Source: Ricinus communis (taxonomy: Eukaryota > Streptophyta > Magnoliopsida > Malpighiales > Euphorbiaceae). From it: a DNA stretch of 64,000 nt. The position numbers and the translations under genes are program-made. The first letter of the stretch is position 1. Every line of letters begins with the position of its first letter. The notes under the pieces are model-generated. The model did no database searches, was not told where the DNA came from, and saw only the letters and a program-made list of their open reading frames with translations. Shown in pieces: positions 12,385-22,357 of this stretch. Where the stretch lies: assembly GCF_019578655.1 (NCBI RefSeq), contig NC_063262.1, forward strand, positions 5,525,582 through 5,589,581. The letters are read 5' to 3'.

Positions 12385-12702
12385 TATTCAATAAAAAAAA
12401 AAGAAAAAATTATAAAAATATCCATATTTTTTAATTTTTTATTAAAAAATTACAGGATAAAACTTCTTTTTTTATTTTTACTATGTGAAAATATTAAAAA
12501 TACAGTTTTCTTTTGTTTTTTTTAAATATAATATTTGATCATTTTTTAATTTTTTAGTTATTAATATAATCAAAAAACAACTACACTGTATTTTTTAAGA
12601 AGGAAGTTTTTTAATATTTTTAAAAAATAATTTATGCAGTAAAAATGATATTTTTTTTATTAATTTTCAGATATTTTTAAAAAGTTTCCGAAAAAAATCT
12701 GC
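12385..12702. mobile_element. MITE-like element flanked by a 10-bp direct repeat
   Basis: The 10-bp word ATGGCAATCT stands at 12375-12384 and again at 12703-12712. The sequence between has imperfect inverted ends (left AAATTATAAAAATATCC, right reverse complement CTTTTTAAAAATATCTG) and an internal inverted pair ending in AATACAG / CTGTATT. A 9-11-bp duplication is typical of Mutator-like elements. Because the sequence is so AT-rich, the inverted repeat is less convincing than the flanking repeat. Confidence 0.5.
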
Positions 12703-12712
12703 ATGGCAATCT

Positions 12713-14959
12713 GACCTCCCCAAGGACCATTTTCCTTTTCTTTCTATTGGCCGAAAATTAAGGCATATTATATATTGATCTAGAGATACAATGTATCATA
12801 CTTATGCGTCCAAAATACACGACTTTTATTGATACCATATGTGTGTAACATTTTGTTTTTTTATCTATAGTTTTATACAATATATACATTATTTGTACGT
12901 AATTTTTTGTTATTTATTTTATTTATAATTTTAAAACTAGAATTATATTATTTTTATTTTTATTTTATTTTTCAGCATTCAAAAAATAATTAAAAGTTTA
13001 TTACTTTTAGATAATTACATTAATGGTTAAATCTTTTATTTATTTAATTCTTCAAATTAAAATTTTATTAATTTCTCTAAGAAAAAATACATTAATAGTT
13101 GAATTTTTATCTTTATTTAATTCCGATGATAATATGATAATTTTAATATCATAGATAATAGTAGAAACAATAAAAAATTAATTTTCCATAAAATTAATAT
13201 ATTTTTATTTATAAATTATAATATTTTTATAAATAGTTTTTTTAAATTACTTTTTTAAGAATTTTTATATAACATTGAATTTTTATTATTATATATATTT
13301 ATATTTGATAAGTTATAAATTCATTAAATATATATTGTAAATTCATTGGTGATACGGAGGAGTTCATTGAAGATTTACCGTTGAATATGGTTATAAATAA
13401 CAAAATCATTATATATTGTTAATAGTTTTATTAAATATAAGGTATAGGTTTATTATTTGTCAATAATAAATTTATCGGTTAATAAATAAATATATTTTTA
13501 AAATTATAAATTTCTAAATTATAATCTATGAACCTCGTAACCTATAACTCTGTATTTTTTTAATAAATTTTTGGATTATTATATATAAACCTCAAATATA
13601 TTTATAATAAATTTATAATTTATAATTTATGAATTTGTTGTTATCTACCAACTTGTAATTTTATGATTTAAATTTATAATTTTTATTAGTGAACTTTGTT
13701 CATAATCTATGTTTGTATTTATAATTTATAATTATAAATAAAAATTATTAATTTTAATATTTTATTATTTTTATTATATTTTAAAATTAAAATATTATTA
13801 TGTAATATTAAAAATTAAAATTAAACCTTTTATGAACTAAAACATAACATATAATATATATTGAAATATGATTAAATTCCATATTTTTATAGAAAATATG
13901 AAAGTTAATAAAATTTTAAATATGTATAAAAGTTTGATTTTAATATATAATATATCATATTATAAAATTATTAGCATATCTGAAAAATAAATTTAATGTC
14001 GTAATAAAAAATATAAATTATACTAAAAATATAAAATTAAAGTAAATAATAATAACATAGTAGAAAATAAAAAAAAAATAAAAAGAAATATGGTAAAAAA
14101 ATAATAAAAAAAAGAAGGTAGGTTTACTTCATAACAAATCATAAACACGAATCCACAATATAACAATCCGAAAATTAAATCGACGCACGGGCATGTCAGA
14201 GCCTTAAAAGCTCCACTTGATTGTAATAATTGTTTCATAGAGAGACTTTCCACAGCTCATCAGTCACCAATCTGCCAAACTTAGGATTTAGCTGGGATGA
14301 AAAGGAAAAGGAAGTCTAGTAAATTAATTATTAGTCTACGATATGGATAAATTAAATTAAAATAGTATAAATTTATATTTAATAAAGTATAATAAATATA
14401 ATATAATTAACTATGTGCAATGTGTTTATTATTCCATTATCATATTTGGTCATAACAAAAATATATAATGCAATATAATTATAATTTTTATTTTACTATT
14501 TAATTTATTTATAATAGAAATAAGATATTAAAATAAATTATTTCAAAATAATATTAATATTATTTTTTATAAATTATATTAATAAAAAATAATATTATAT
14601 ATTTTAAATAATTATGATTATATAGATTTTATATTGTATTGAACATTATTATCAAATTAAAAATAATTTATTATATTACATAATTATTATTACATTACAT
14701 TAAAAATTTTAATAATTAAATAAAATAATAAATATATAATATAACGATAATTTCATTACATATTTCTTATATCATTCTAAAAGTGTATTGTTTTATAATA
14801 ACCTGACAAATAATATGATATTTATTCTGAGGTTTAATAGAATTATAAAAATAGTTTATCTAGACCTAATCCATTTCAAATTATAGAAATAGAACTAGGA
14901 CAATAGTGATGTTGGATTCCACTAGAAAATCAAAATCGTAAAAAGACTAGGATTAAGGT

Positions 14960-14990
<31 letters not shown>

Positions 14991-15000
14991 TTTTAAAATT
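12713..15000. other. Extremely AT-rich intergenic DNA with a TA microsatellite
   Basis: No gene seen. A patch of more balanced composition at about 14110-14290 has a 76-codon minus-strand reading frame with no recognisable family and is not called. A (TA)n run lies at about 14960-14986. Confidence 0.4.
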
Positions 15001-15197
15001 TAAAATTTTTTGACTCATGTGATTAACACCAAATGGTAGCTTTTAAAGTCTACGTCATTTCCCATAAAAATCATGTTGTTTTATTACAAGTAAAATAAAA
15101 TATCATTTATTGGAAAAAATATTGTTAAAGAAAATATTGGTTATTTTTGAAAAGAAATATAAATTTTAGTATTCAATGTACTATATACTAATAAGTT

Positions 15198-15244
<47 letters not shown>

Positions 15245-16315
15245 GAAATTTATACTTATTATTTCATTTTAGCTTTATTGTCTAATTTCAACTGTTAATA
15301 ATTAAAAAATAAAAAAATGAGCTAAACTTTCATAAATGCGTTTAAATTAGACTGCCGTTGCGATTTCTCGTTATACCAAAACAAACAAAGGCAGCCATGT
15401 CTCCATGTCTCATTTTGAGGCTGAGGCAACCAATCCTAAAGTAATTGTTAAGAAAATCCTCACTACTGATGATGGGACGATAATGGAGGTGTTGAGAAAT
15501 AACGTTAATAATCACAGAAATATGAATAAACAAGCAAGAAAATTAAGAACACGAGGTTCGGTAATATGCCTACGTCCCCGGGAGCAATGAGGGGCTGTAT
15601 CTATTATTATTCGATAATCATACACACTATTAGGTTATAAATATATATATATATAACCTTTGGTATAATTACAAAAATACCATGTGCCATACCGCAAGGC
15701 CATTGCCCCTACACCCCCAACCCACTTAAACCGTAGCCCGTAGACTAACTACGAAACTCCCTCATCGGACATATGATGTCGCTCCACTCACTCACTCCAT
15801 TCCGCTTCAACATATGTCCCTTAAACTAGTATATGAGTCATTACCTAATAGGAGGGCATGAAAGAGTATGAGAAGGATGACAATAATGAGGATGGGAGTT
15901 TAAAACAAAGCAGGAAAGAAAAGAAAAAAAAAATCATGTAGAGAGAAAATGATGAGTTAATAATTTTTTTATTAAAAGATTACAATTTAATTTCTTTTCT
16001 GCTTGTGATTTGTTCTTAGTTAGAAAGAGAAAAAGAATGTGAGGAGAGATTGACAATATTGTAGAAGTCCTTTTATTTTGAGCATTTTAAACTGAATTAA
16101 TAAAACAGTTTATTGCCTAAATTAATGTGTGTGCTTAGTGTCTAATAAGGAGGCATAATGACCATTTTATGAAATGTCCTAGATAAATTGGCCGTGATTT
16201 TTTAATCTAGGGTTAATTGGATCTAGCTGACAAGGCTAGAGGGCAATTTGCCACTTTAGTCGTTATCTATATATATATAGTCCTTAATTATACTATATGC
16301 ATTTGTTGAGTACAG
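15001..16315. other. Intergenic DNA left of the CAD exon-3 relic
   Basis: (TA)n followed by (TG)n at about 15203-15243, and an AGGTTATA...TATAACCT palindrome around 15634-15661. A 61-codon plus-strand frame at 15405-15590 has no recognised homologue and is not called. No CAD exon 1 or 2 was found in front of the exon-3 relic. Confidence 0.4.
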
Positions 16316-16425
16316 ACATGAAGCTACAGGAGTGGTAACTGAGGTAGGAAACAAAGCCAGAAAAATATTAAAGTTGAAGATAATGTGATTGTTGACACAT
16401 GTCGTCCTGCCATAATTGTACCACC
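16316..16425 (+). pseudogene. CAD-like exon-3 fragment, left half, cut by a copia insertion
   Basis: After an acceptor-like TACAG the plus strand reads (G)HEATGVVTEVGNKARK, matching the start of exon 3 of the intact CAD genes ([17 protein letters not shown]). After a frameshift it continues KVEDNVIVDTCRP and, after another, CHNC, which corresponds to the structural zinc cysteines (SCRSCNNC). The match resumes beyond the copia element at 21182 (NLGN, matching DLEN) and soon fades. No exons 1, 2, 4 or 5 were found, so this is an isolated, decayed fragment of a fourth CAD copy. Confidence 0.7.
16421..16425 (+). repeat. Target-site duplication CCACC, left copy
   Basis: CCACC directly before the left LTR, repeated directly after the right LTR at 21177-21181. 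Five bases is the normal Ty1/copia duplication length. Confidence 0.85.
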
Positions 16426-16655
16426 TGTTAGCATAATGTAGCATAGTGTACAATGTATTTTTTATAGTTAGTTATAACAATTCTGTTATAACAAAATTAG
16501 CTGAGCTGGAAAGTTATTTTTGTCTTGTAGTTAGTGTATAAGTTAAAACTCTCGTTAAGTTTTATGTATGTGAGATAGATGAAAAACATAACTTTCTCAC
16601 TTTACTCTTTTTTCTCAATTCTTAATTGATATTGAACTTGAATTCAAGTTCTTCA
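16426..16655 (+). repeat. Left LTR of the copia element
   Basis: 230 bp, starts TGTTAGCATAATG and ends AAGTTCTTCA. It is nearly identical to 20947-21176 and is followed immediately by the primer-binding site at 16656-16667. Confidence 0.95.
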
Positions 16656-16772
16656 TGGTATCGGAGCATTTCTGATATTAAGATTCCTTGATTTGTTCTT
16701 CTTTTCATCTTATTCACAATCTTTGTGTTTATCTTTTTAATTTTGCTTCTTCGATTTTGCTTACTTTTCACA

Positions 16773-17187
16773 ATGGCAACTAAAATCAATTCGAAGACAC
16801 CAGAAACCCTAGAAATTGAAGAATCGAATCAATCAATTGGAAATATTTTCTTATGAGTACACTCTTCAATGGAAACAACTATCTTTCTTGGAGTCATTCC
16901 ATAGAAATTGCTCTAGGGGCAAAAGATAAGCTAGGGTTTATAACTGGTGATATAGTAGCTCCTCCTAGTAACTCAAAGGAATATAAATTTTGGAAAAAGC
17001 AAGATTGGATGGTTATGTCTTGGATACTGAATTCTATTGCAAAGGATTTATCAGAAGGCTTCATGTATGCAAGAAACTCAAAGAAACTGTGGGAAGAAAT
17101 TCAAGAAAGATTTGGAGAATGTAATGGACCTTTGGAGTTTCAAATCCAGAGGGAAATCAGTTCTATTAAGCAAGACAACAAGTTTGT
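16773..17187 (+). pseudogene. Copia gag, N-terminal part
   Basis: An ATG at 16773 opens a short frame that stops near 16855. The gag domain continues in another frame from 16853 (MSTLFNGNNYLSWSHSIEIAL, the start of the retrotransposon gag N-terminal family), with LGFITG, WKKQDWMVMSWILNSI and LWEEIQERFG. It follows family order until about KQDNKFVA near 17187, where the sequence switches abruptly to the reverse complement of protease-coding DNA. Confidence 0.8.
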
Positions 17188-18077
17188 TGCACTCAGATCC
17201 TATGTGAGTGATATTAGTATGGGTCTCATTTGGCAAGAAAATAGGTGATGGTTTTTTTAAAAGTTTAGGCAGATTCAAATAGTGAAAAGTGGCAGTCATA
17301 TGATTTGTAGCACCTATATCTACAATCCAAATAGTTACACCATGTATATTTGGATAGAAATTAGAATAGGCAGTAGAATTACCTAAGAAACAAGCAGCTG
17401 CATTAGCAAAATCCATCTCCATATTTTCTTTGCCCTTCATAAACTTTAGAAACTCTTGTTGTACAACAGAGCTAACAATCTTATCAATGTCATTCATTTT
17501 AAAACTAGTATCATTCTCCTCATTAAATGGTGTCTCCATAGATTCTTTCTAAGAAACATGTGCTGCAAACCTCCCTCTGTTTCCAGCTTGATTCCATTTT
17601 CCAGAATTTCTCCCAAAATTCTTTGAACCTTCATAAGCATCTCTCGGCTTTTTATACCACTCAGGATAACCAATTAGCTTAAAGCACTCTTCCTTAGTAT
17701 GGCCGTTCTTTTTACAGTAATTACAAAATTTGTTTAGATCTTTTAGCCCTTTGGTTTCTCCTTTCCTTGTAGATTGATCAGTTTTCACCATCATTGTTGC
17801 ATCTTCAATCAGTCTAGAAGCAAAATTAAAAATAAATTTCTGCTTTTCATTTTTCAAAACGAGTGCATAAGCCTTGTTTGTACTAGGCATAGGTTCCATC
17901 ATCAACAAATTACTTCTTACAGTTTCAAAAGAAACATTTAGCCCCATCAAGAATTGCATTATCTTATTTCTACAAGACATCTCAGCTAGTCTTCTATTAA
18001 CATTACAGGTACATTTATTGCAAGAACAGGAAGGTATAGGGGCTAACTCACTAAATTGATCCCATAATTTCTTCAGC
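17188..18077 (-). pseudogene. Inverted copia segment: gag C-terminus with zinc knuckle, then protease start
   Basis: On the minus strand, reading from 18077 down, come QLKKLWDQFSELAPIP, the gag C-terminal part (AEMSCRNKIMQFLMGLN), a CCHC zinc knuckle (CNYCKKNGHTKEEC), then the aspartic protease start WIVDIGATNHM and FLPNETHTNITHIGS near 17190. These are exactly the parts missing between the plus-strand gag N-terminus and the plus-strand protease C-terminus/gag-pre-integrase that resumes at about 18078 (LNSKLILKNVLFVPAF). In the active site DIGATNHM replaces the usual D(S/T)GA(S/T) pattern. Confidence 0.85.
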
Positions 18078-20921
18078 TGAATTCCAAATTGATATTGAAA
18101 AATGTTTTGTTTGTTCCTGCTTTTAAATATAATCTACTTTCTATTAGTAGATTAATTTTTGATAACAATGTTAAGGTGACATTTTATTCTCTTGGCTGTG
18201 TTTTCCAAGACTAGCGGAGTGATCAAATTGTTGTTGTTGGCAAACAACATACTGGTTTATATAAGATAGATGCCTCAAGTTTTCATTTCACTATAGAATT
18301 ACTGCAACAAGTAATATCTTCTTCTGTTTTACCTATTAATAATACTGTCAAAAGTTTGTATAAAAATAAGGATATTTTCTTTAGTTGCATGAATGATCAA
18401 AGCTGTCTTCTTTGGCATTCTAGACTAGGACATCCTTCTTTTGATCAAAGTTCTCATATTTCAGAATTGAATGTAAAGAAACCAAAAGATCACATTTGTA
18501 TTGTGTGTCCTCTTGCTCAACAGTAAAGATAAAACTCAAGTACCTAAAACTATTGTGAATTTTGTGTTTTCATTAAAAGACAGTTTCAAACCTCTGTTAA
18601 AACATTAAGAATTGATAATGGCACAGAATTCATAAACTCCACCTTAGCTGAATACTTGTCAAGAAAGGGTATTGTTCATCAAAGAAGTACACCCTATACT
18701 CCACAATAAAATGGAGTTGTTGAGAGAAAACATAAGCATCTTCTTCAAGTTGCTAGAGCTCTTAAACTCAATGCCTCTCTTCCATCAAAATTCTGGGGAG
18801 AGTGTATTCTTACAGCAACCTACCTCATAAATTTACTACCTTTATCTGTTCTTGGCTAGAAATCACCTTATTCTTTGCTTTTCTCGAAATCACCACCATA
18901 TTCTTCCCTTAAAGTTTTTGGTTGTTTATGTTTTGCTACAAATATTCAACCAAATAAGTCCAAGTTTGACAATAGAGCTATCAAACGTATATTTCTGGGT
19001 TATCCACCAGGGCAAAAGGCTTATAAAGTTTATGATTTAGATTCACATACTATTCTTATTAGTAGAGATATTGTTTTTCATGAAAATATATTTCCTTTCT
19101 CTTCCATCAAAACTAACAATAATGATACTTGTTTTCCTGTTTTTGTTGAAGAGGACAGTTATGAGAATTATGTTGATTGTTTACCTACTATTTCACATGA
19201 AAATGATAATTTTACAAGTTCTCATATTCCTTCTTCTACACCTCTACCCAGAACTGTTCATTTACCCGGTTACCTTAAAGACTATTATGTCTCTTTTCAA
19301 GACATTCTTCAAACCTTGCCATTGCAGACTTAACCCTTTTCCTATCTTTTTCTTCTTCTTATAAAGATTTTGTGGCTCATGTATCTATGGATTCTGGACC
19401 TGCATCTTTTACTATTGCACTGAAAGACCCTAGGTGGGTAGAAGCCATGGATCAAGAATTAAGTGCCTTAGAATCCAATCATACTTGGGATTTGATTGTT
19501 TTACCCAAAGGAAAGAAAGCCATACGTTCCAAATGGGTATTTAAAATTAAAAGGTATGCTGATGGTACTGTTGATAGATTCAAGGCAAGATTGGTTGCCA
19601 AAGGTTTTAGTCAGGTTGAATGAGAGGATTATACTAAGGTCTTTTCTTCTGTAGCTAAGTTAGTCACAGTCAGATTACTTATTACTACTGCAACCATCAA
19701 ACAATGGCCTTTATATCAACTTGATATTAACAATGCTTTTCTTCATGTATTTATAGATGAAGATTTGTATATGTTGCCTCCTCTAGGATATTCTAAAGCT
19801 CAAAAGGGTCAAGTTTGTAAACTTAAAAGATCCTTATATGGTCTTAAACAAGCCTCTAGACAATGGAACAAGGAGTTCACTACTGCCTTGATGAATTTTG
19901 GATTTTCTCAATCAGCTCATGATCATTGTCTATTTGTTAAGTCTTCTGGTGACATTTTTACTACTTTGTTAATCTATGTTGATAATGTGTTAGTCACAGG
20001 TAATTCTAATTCTGAGATCCAGCAACTTAAGTCTTTTTTAGATGCACAATTTACCATTAAAGATTTAGGACATGCTAAGTATTTTCTAGGCTTGGAAATA
20101 GCTAGATCAACTACATGCACTTTTCTCTCCCAGCAGAAATATATGAGAGACTTAATTCTGGATTTAGGTCTATCTCATGTTAAACCAGCAAGTGTCCCTC
20201 TACCTTCATGCATCAAACTAGTCTCTATTGATGATCCTGACTTTTCTGATTCTGAAAGATATAGAAGACTAGTTAGCAGGCTTTTATATGTGAATCTGAC
20301 TAGACCAGACCTCAGTCATGCTGTTCAACGACTTAGTCGACACATGAGTAAACCTAGCCAAATTCACTGGGATGCTACTATTCATCTTGTTAGATATCTC
20401 AAGGGTTGTTCTTCTCAAGGTTTATTCTATCCTGCTGCCTCTACTTGTACTTTTACAGCTTATTGTGATGCTGATTGAGCTTCTTGTCCAGACACCAGAA
20501 AATCTCTCACTAGTTTCTGCATTTTTCTTGGTTCCTCACTCATTTCTTGGAAGACCAAGAAGCAAAACACTGTATCCATATCTTTAGCTGAGGCAGAGTA
20601 TAGGAGTATGGCCTCCACTGTTTGTGAACTTCAGTGGATTGTATATCTTCTAGCTGACCTTTCCTTTCCTGTACAGCTCCCTATTCCTCTGCTTTGTGAT
20701 AACTAGGCTGCCCTTCATATAGCATCAAATCCAGTCTTTCATGAGAGAATCAAATATCTGGATATTGATTGTCATATTGTTAGGAATCAACTAAAGGCAT
20801 GTTTTATTTCTACAGCTTATGTGCCTTCTCATCAGCAGCTTGTAGACATATTAACCAAACAGCTTTCCTCCACCAGGCACAATGTCATGCTCTCCAAGCT
20901 GGGACTCCTGGATATTTCTTA
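18078..20921 (+). pseudogene. Copia pol: protease end, integrase, reverse transcriptase, RNase H
   Basis: In order: LFVPAFKYNL near 18105; gag-pre-integrase LLWHSRLGHPS near 18410 with its CIVC cysteines near 18500; integrase core LRIDNGTEF and [13 protein letters not shown] near 18610-18760; FGCLCFA and FLGYP; reverse transcriptase from 19430 (WVEAMDQEL, KWVFKIKRYADGTVDRFKARLVAKGFSQ), QLDINNAFLH, CKLKRSLYGLKQASRQWN; RNase H from about 20460 ([36 protein letters not shown]). The catalytic YVDD reads YVDN near 19977. Sequence between the integrase zinc region and the second catalytic Asp is too short, so the first part of the core is deleted. Multiple stops interrupt all domains. Confidence 0.9.
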
Positions 20922-20935
20922 GTCCTCTCCAGCTT

Positions 20936-20946
20936 GAAGGAGGGGC
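20936..20946 (+). other. Polypurine tract of the copia element
   Basis: GAAGGAGGGGC directly before the right LTR, the expected plus-strand priming site. Confidence 0.8.
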
Positions 20947-21176
20947 TGTTAGCATAATGTAGCATAGTGTAGAGTGTATTTTTTATAGTTAGTTATAACA
21001 ATTATGTTATAACAAAATTATCTGAGCTAGAAAGTTATTTTTGTATTGTAGTTAGTATATAAGTTAAAACTCTAATTAAGTTTTATGTATGTGAGATAGA
21101 CGAAAAACATAACTTTCTCACTTTACTCTTTTATCTCAATTCTTAATTGATATTGAACTTGAATTCAAGTTCTTCA
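20947..21176 (+). repeat. Right LTR of the copia element
   Basis: 230 bp, same length as the left LTR with 11 substitutions and no indel by my alignment. Followed by the CCACC duplication at 21177-21181. Confidence 0.95.
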
Positions 21177-21181
21177 CCACC

Positions 21182-22170
21182 AATCTTGGGAATCTGACTC
21201 ACCTCAGCTGTAGCCTCCTCAGACACTAGTGGTTGATGACAACTTTTATCTTTTTAGCTAAAATACCTTTAGTAGGCTTTTTAATGTAACACATACCAAT
21301 TTAAATATTGATGGATTTACTAATTTAGTTATAATTTGTTAAATTTAAATAAAAAATTATATTAAAATGTAAAAATTTTGTTTAATAATTTTTATTTTTA
21401 AAATTAAATAAGTAGAAATAAATTATAAATATTGATATTTATATTAATTAATGAATGGTATTTTAGATATTTAATTTTAAATTAAAAACTAAAAAAGAAA
21501 ATTAGTTAATATTTTTTGACATATTAGAAAACAGATGACCCATCAAAATCAGACAGACGGAATATAATTTTATGACTGAAATAAAAATATTATTAAAACA
21601 TGTTTAATTCTTAGAATAAATTAAAATAAAAGCTAAATTATGTATGATGTAAGCAGAAGTGAAACAAAGAAATAAAGAATACAGTTGAACTGCTCGTACA
21701 TTAACTTGACTGTGGCGTATTCATTCCACTGAAAACTGTTCCATATTTTAGTATGGCCTACATAAATAATAAAAAAGGAAAAAGGCAAAAAGGAAATCAA
21801 ACGTTCAACGTGCAACGTTCCGTTTCCATTAATCAATTGACACGTGTTGCCGCAATTCCCGTCGCGCCCAGAACCATCCGAAGTAATTGCGATTACAAAG
21901 GGTGACACAGTTTGGTTAAACAATTGTATAAATTTAACTGTTTTACATTAGTAAATATTTCAGTAAAATATCCCTCGTTTTGTTTTTATTTTTAGTTTGG
22001 GAAAATAAATGAATTAAATAATCCTTTTCTGGTGTAAATTTTGGAAACATCAAACATGTCTTTGATTGGGCAAAATAGTTGAATACGTCGACCGACTTCT
22101 CCTGCTCTATTTTCTTACCCCTCTCGCATTTTGATCATCAAATTCGATACGCAATGACCCAAGACAAGAA
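21182..22170. other. Intergenic DNA upstream of CAD copy 2
   Basis: The first 15 bases continue the CAD exon-3 relic; the rest is non-coding. A G-box-type GACACGTGTTGCC is at 21839-21851 (CACGTG core), about 510 bp upstream of the CAD start, in a GC-richer patch (21780-21900). Its function is unproven. Confidence 0.4.
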
Positions 22171-22240
22171 TCAGCCAATACGTCATCAGCCTAGCTGAAG
22201 GAAGAAATTTCTACCGCATGTTGTATATATATGTACATGA
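22171..22240 (+). promoter_or_regulatory. Promoter module of CAD copy 2
   Basis: TCAGCCAATACGTCA at 22171-22185 joins a CCAAT box to a TACGTCA (TGACG/ACGT core) site, 173 bp before the ATG, with a TATA-like TGTATATATATG about 40 bp downstream. The identical 15-mer, in the same orientation relative to the gene, precedes CAD copy 3, and a one-base variant precedes copy 1. Confidence 0.65.
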
Positions 22241-22357
22241 ACTCGTCCCCTTCCAATGCATCAGCTAAGATTAAAACATTTACTGCTCTCTTCGATCACT
22301 TCTAGCATTTCCTATTAAGTGTGTTAAGCGTCATCTTTGATTGATCTGAAGGTGAAA

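Larger units (their letters stand above)
16426..21176 (+). mobile_element. Ty1/copia LTR retrotransposon, defective, with an internal inversion
   Basis: 4751 bp, bounded by 230-bp LTRs beginning TGTTAGC and ending CTTCA, with a 5-bp target duplication. After the left LTR comes a primer-binding site TGGTATCGGAGC (one mismatch to the usual plant initiator-Met tRNA site TGGTATCAGAGC); before the right LTR is a polypurine tract GAAGGAGGGGC. The pol order integrase, reverse transcriptase, RNase H identifies Ty1/copia. Many stops and shifts, a gap in the integrase core and an inverted gag/protease segment show it cannot act by itself. The LTRs differ at 11 of 230 positions by my count. It sits in the CAD exon-3 relic. 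Confidence 0.95.

Noticed and set aside
14023..14253. 76-codon minus-strand frame with hydrophobic C-terminus
   Set aside because: The hydrophobic end is low-complexity translation of AT-rich DNA; only the first part has ordinary composition and it matches nothing I know.
15405..15590. 61-codon plus-strand frame beginning MSHFEAEATNPK
   Set aside because: No recognisable family, no splice partners, overlapped by an equally long frame on the other strand; likely chance.
18078..18860. Possibility that the opposite-strand gag/protease part is a second, nested copia insertion
   Set aside because: No second LTR or duplicated domains; the inverted segment exactly fills the gap in the surrounding element.
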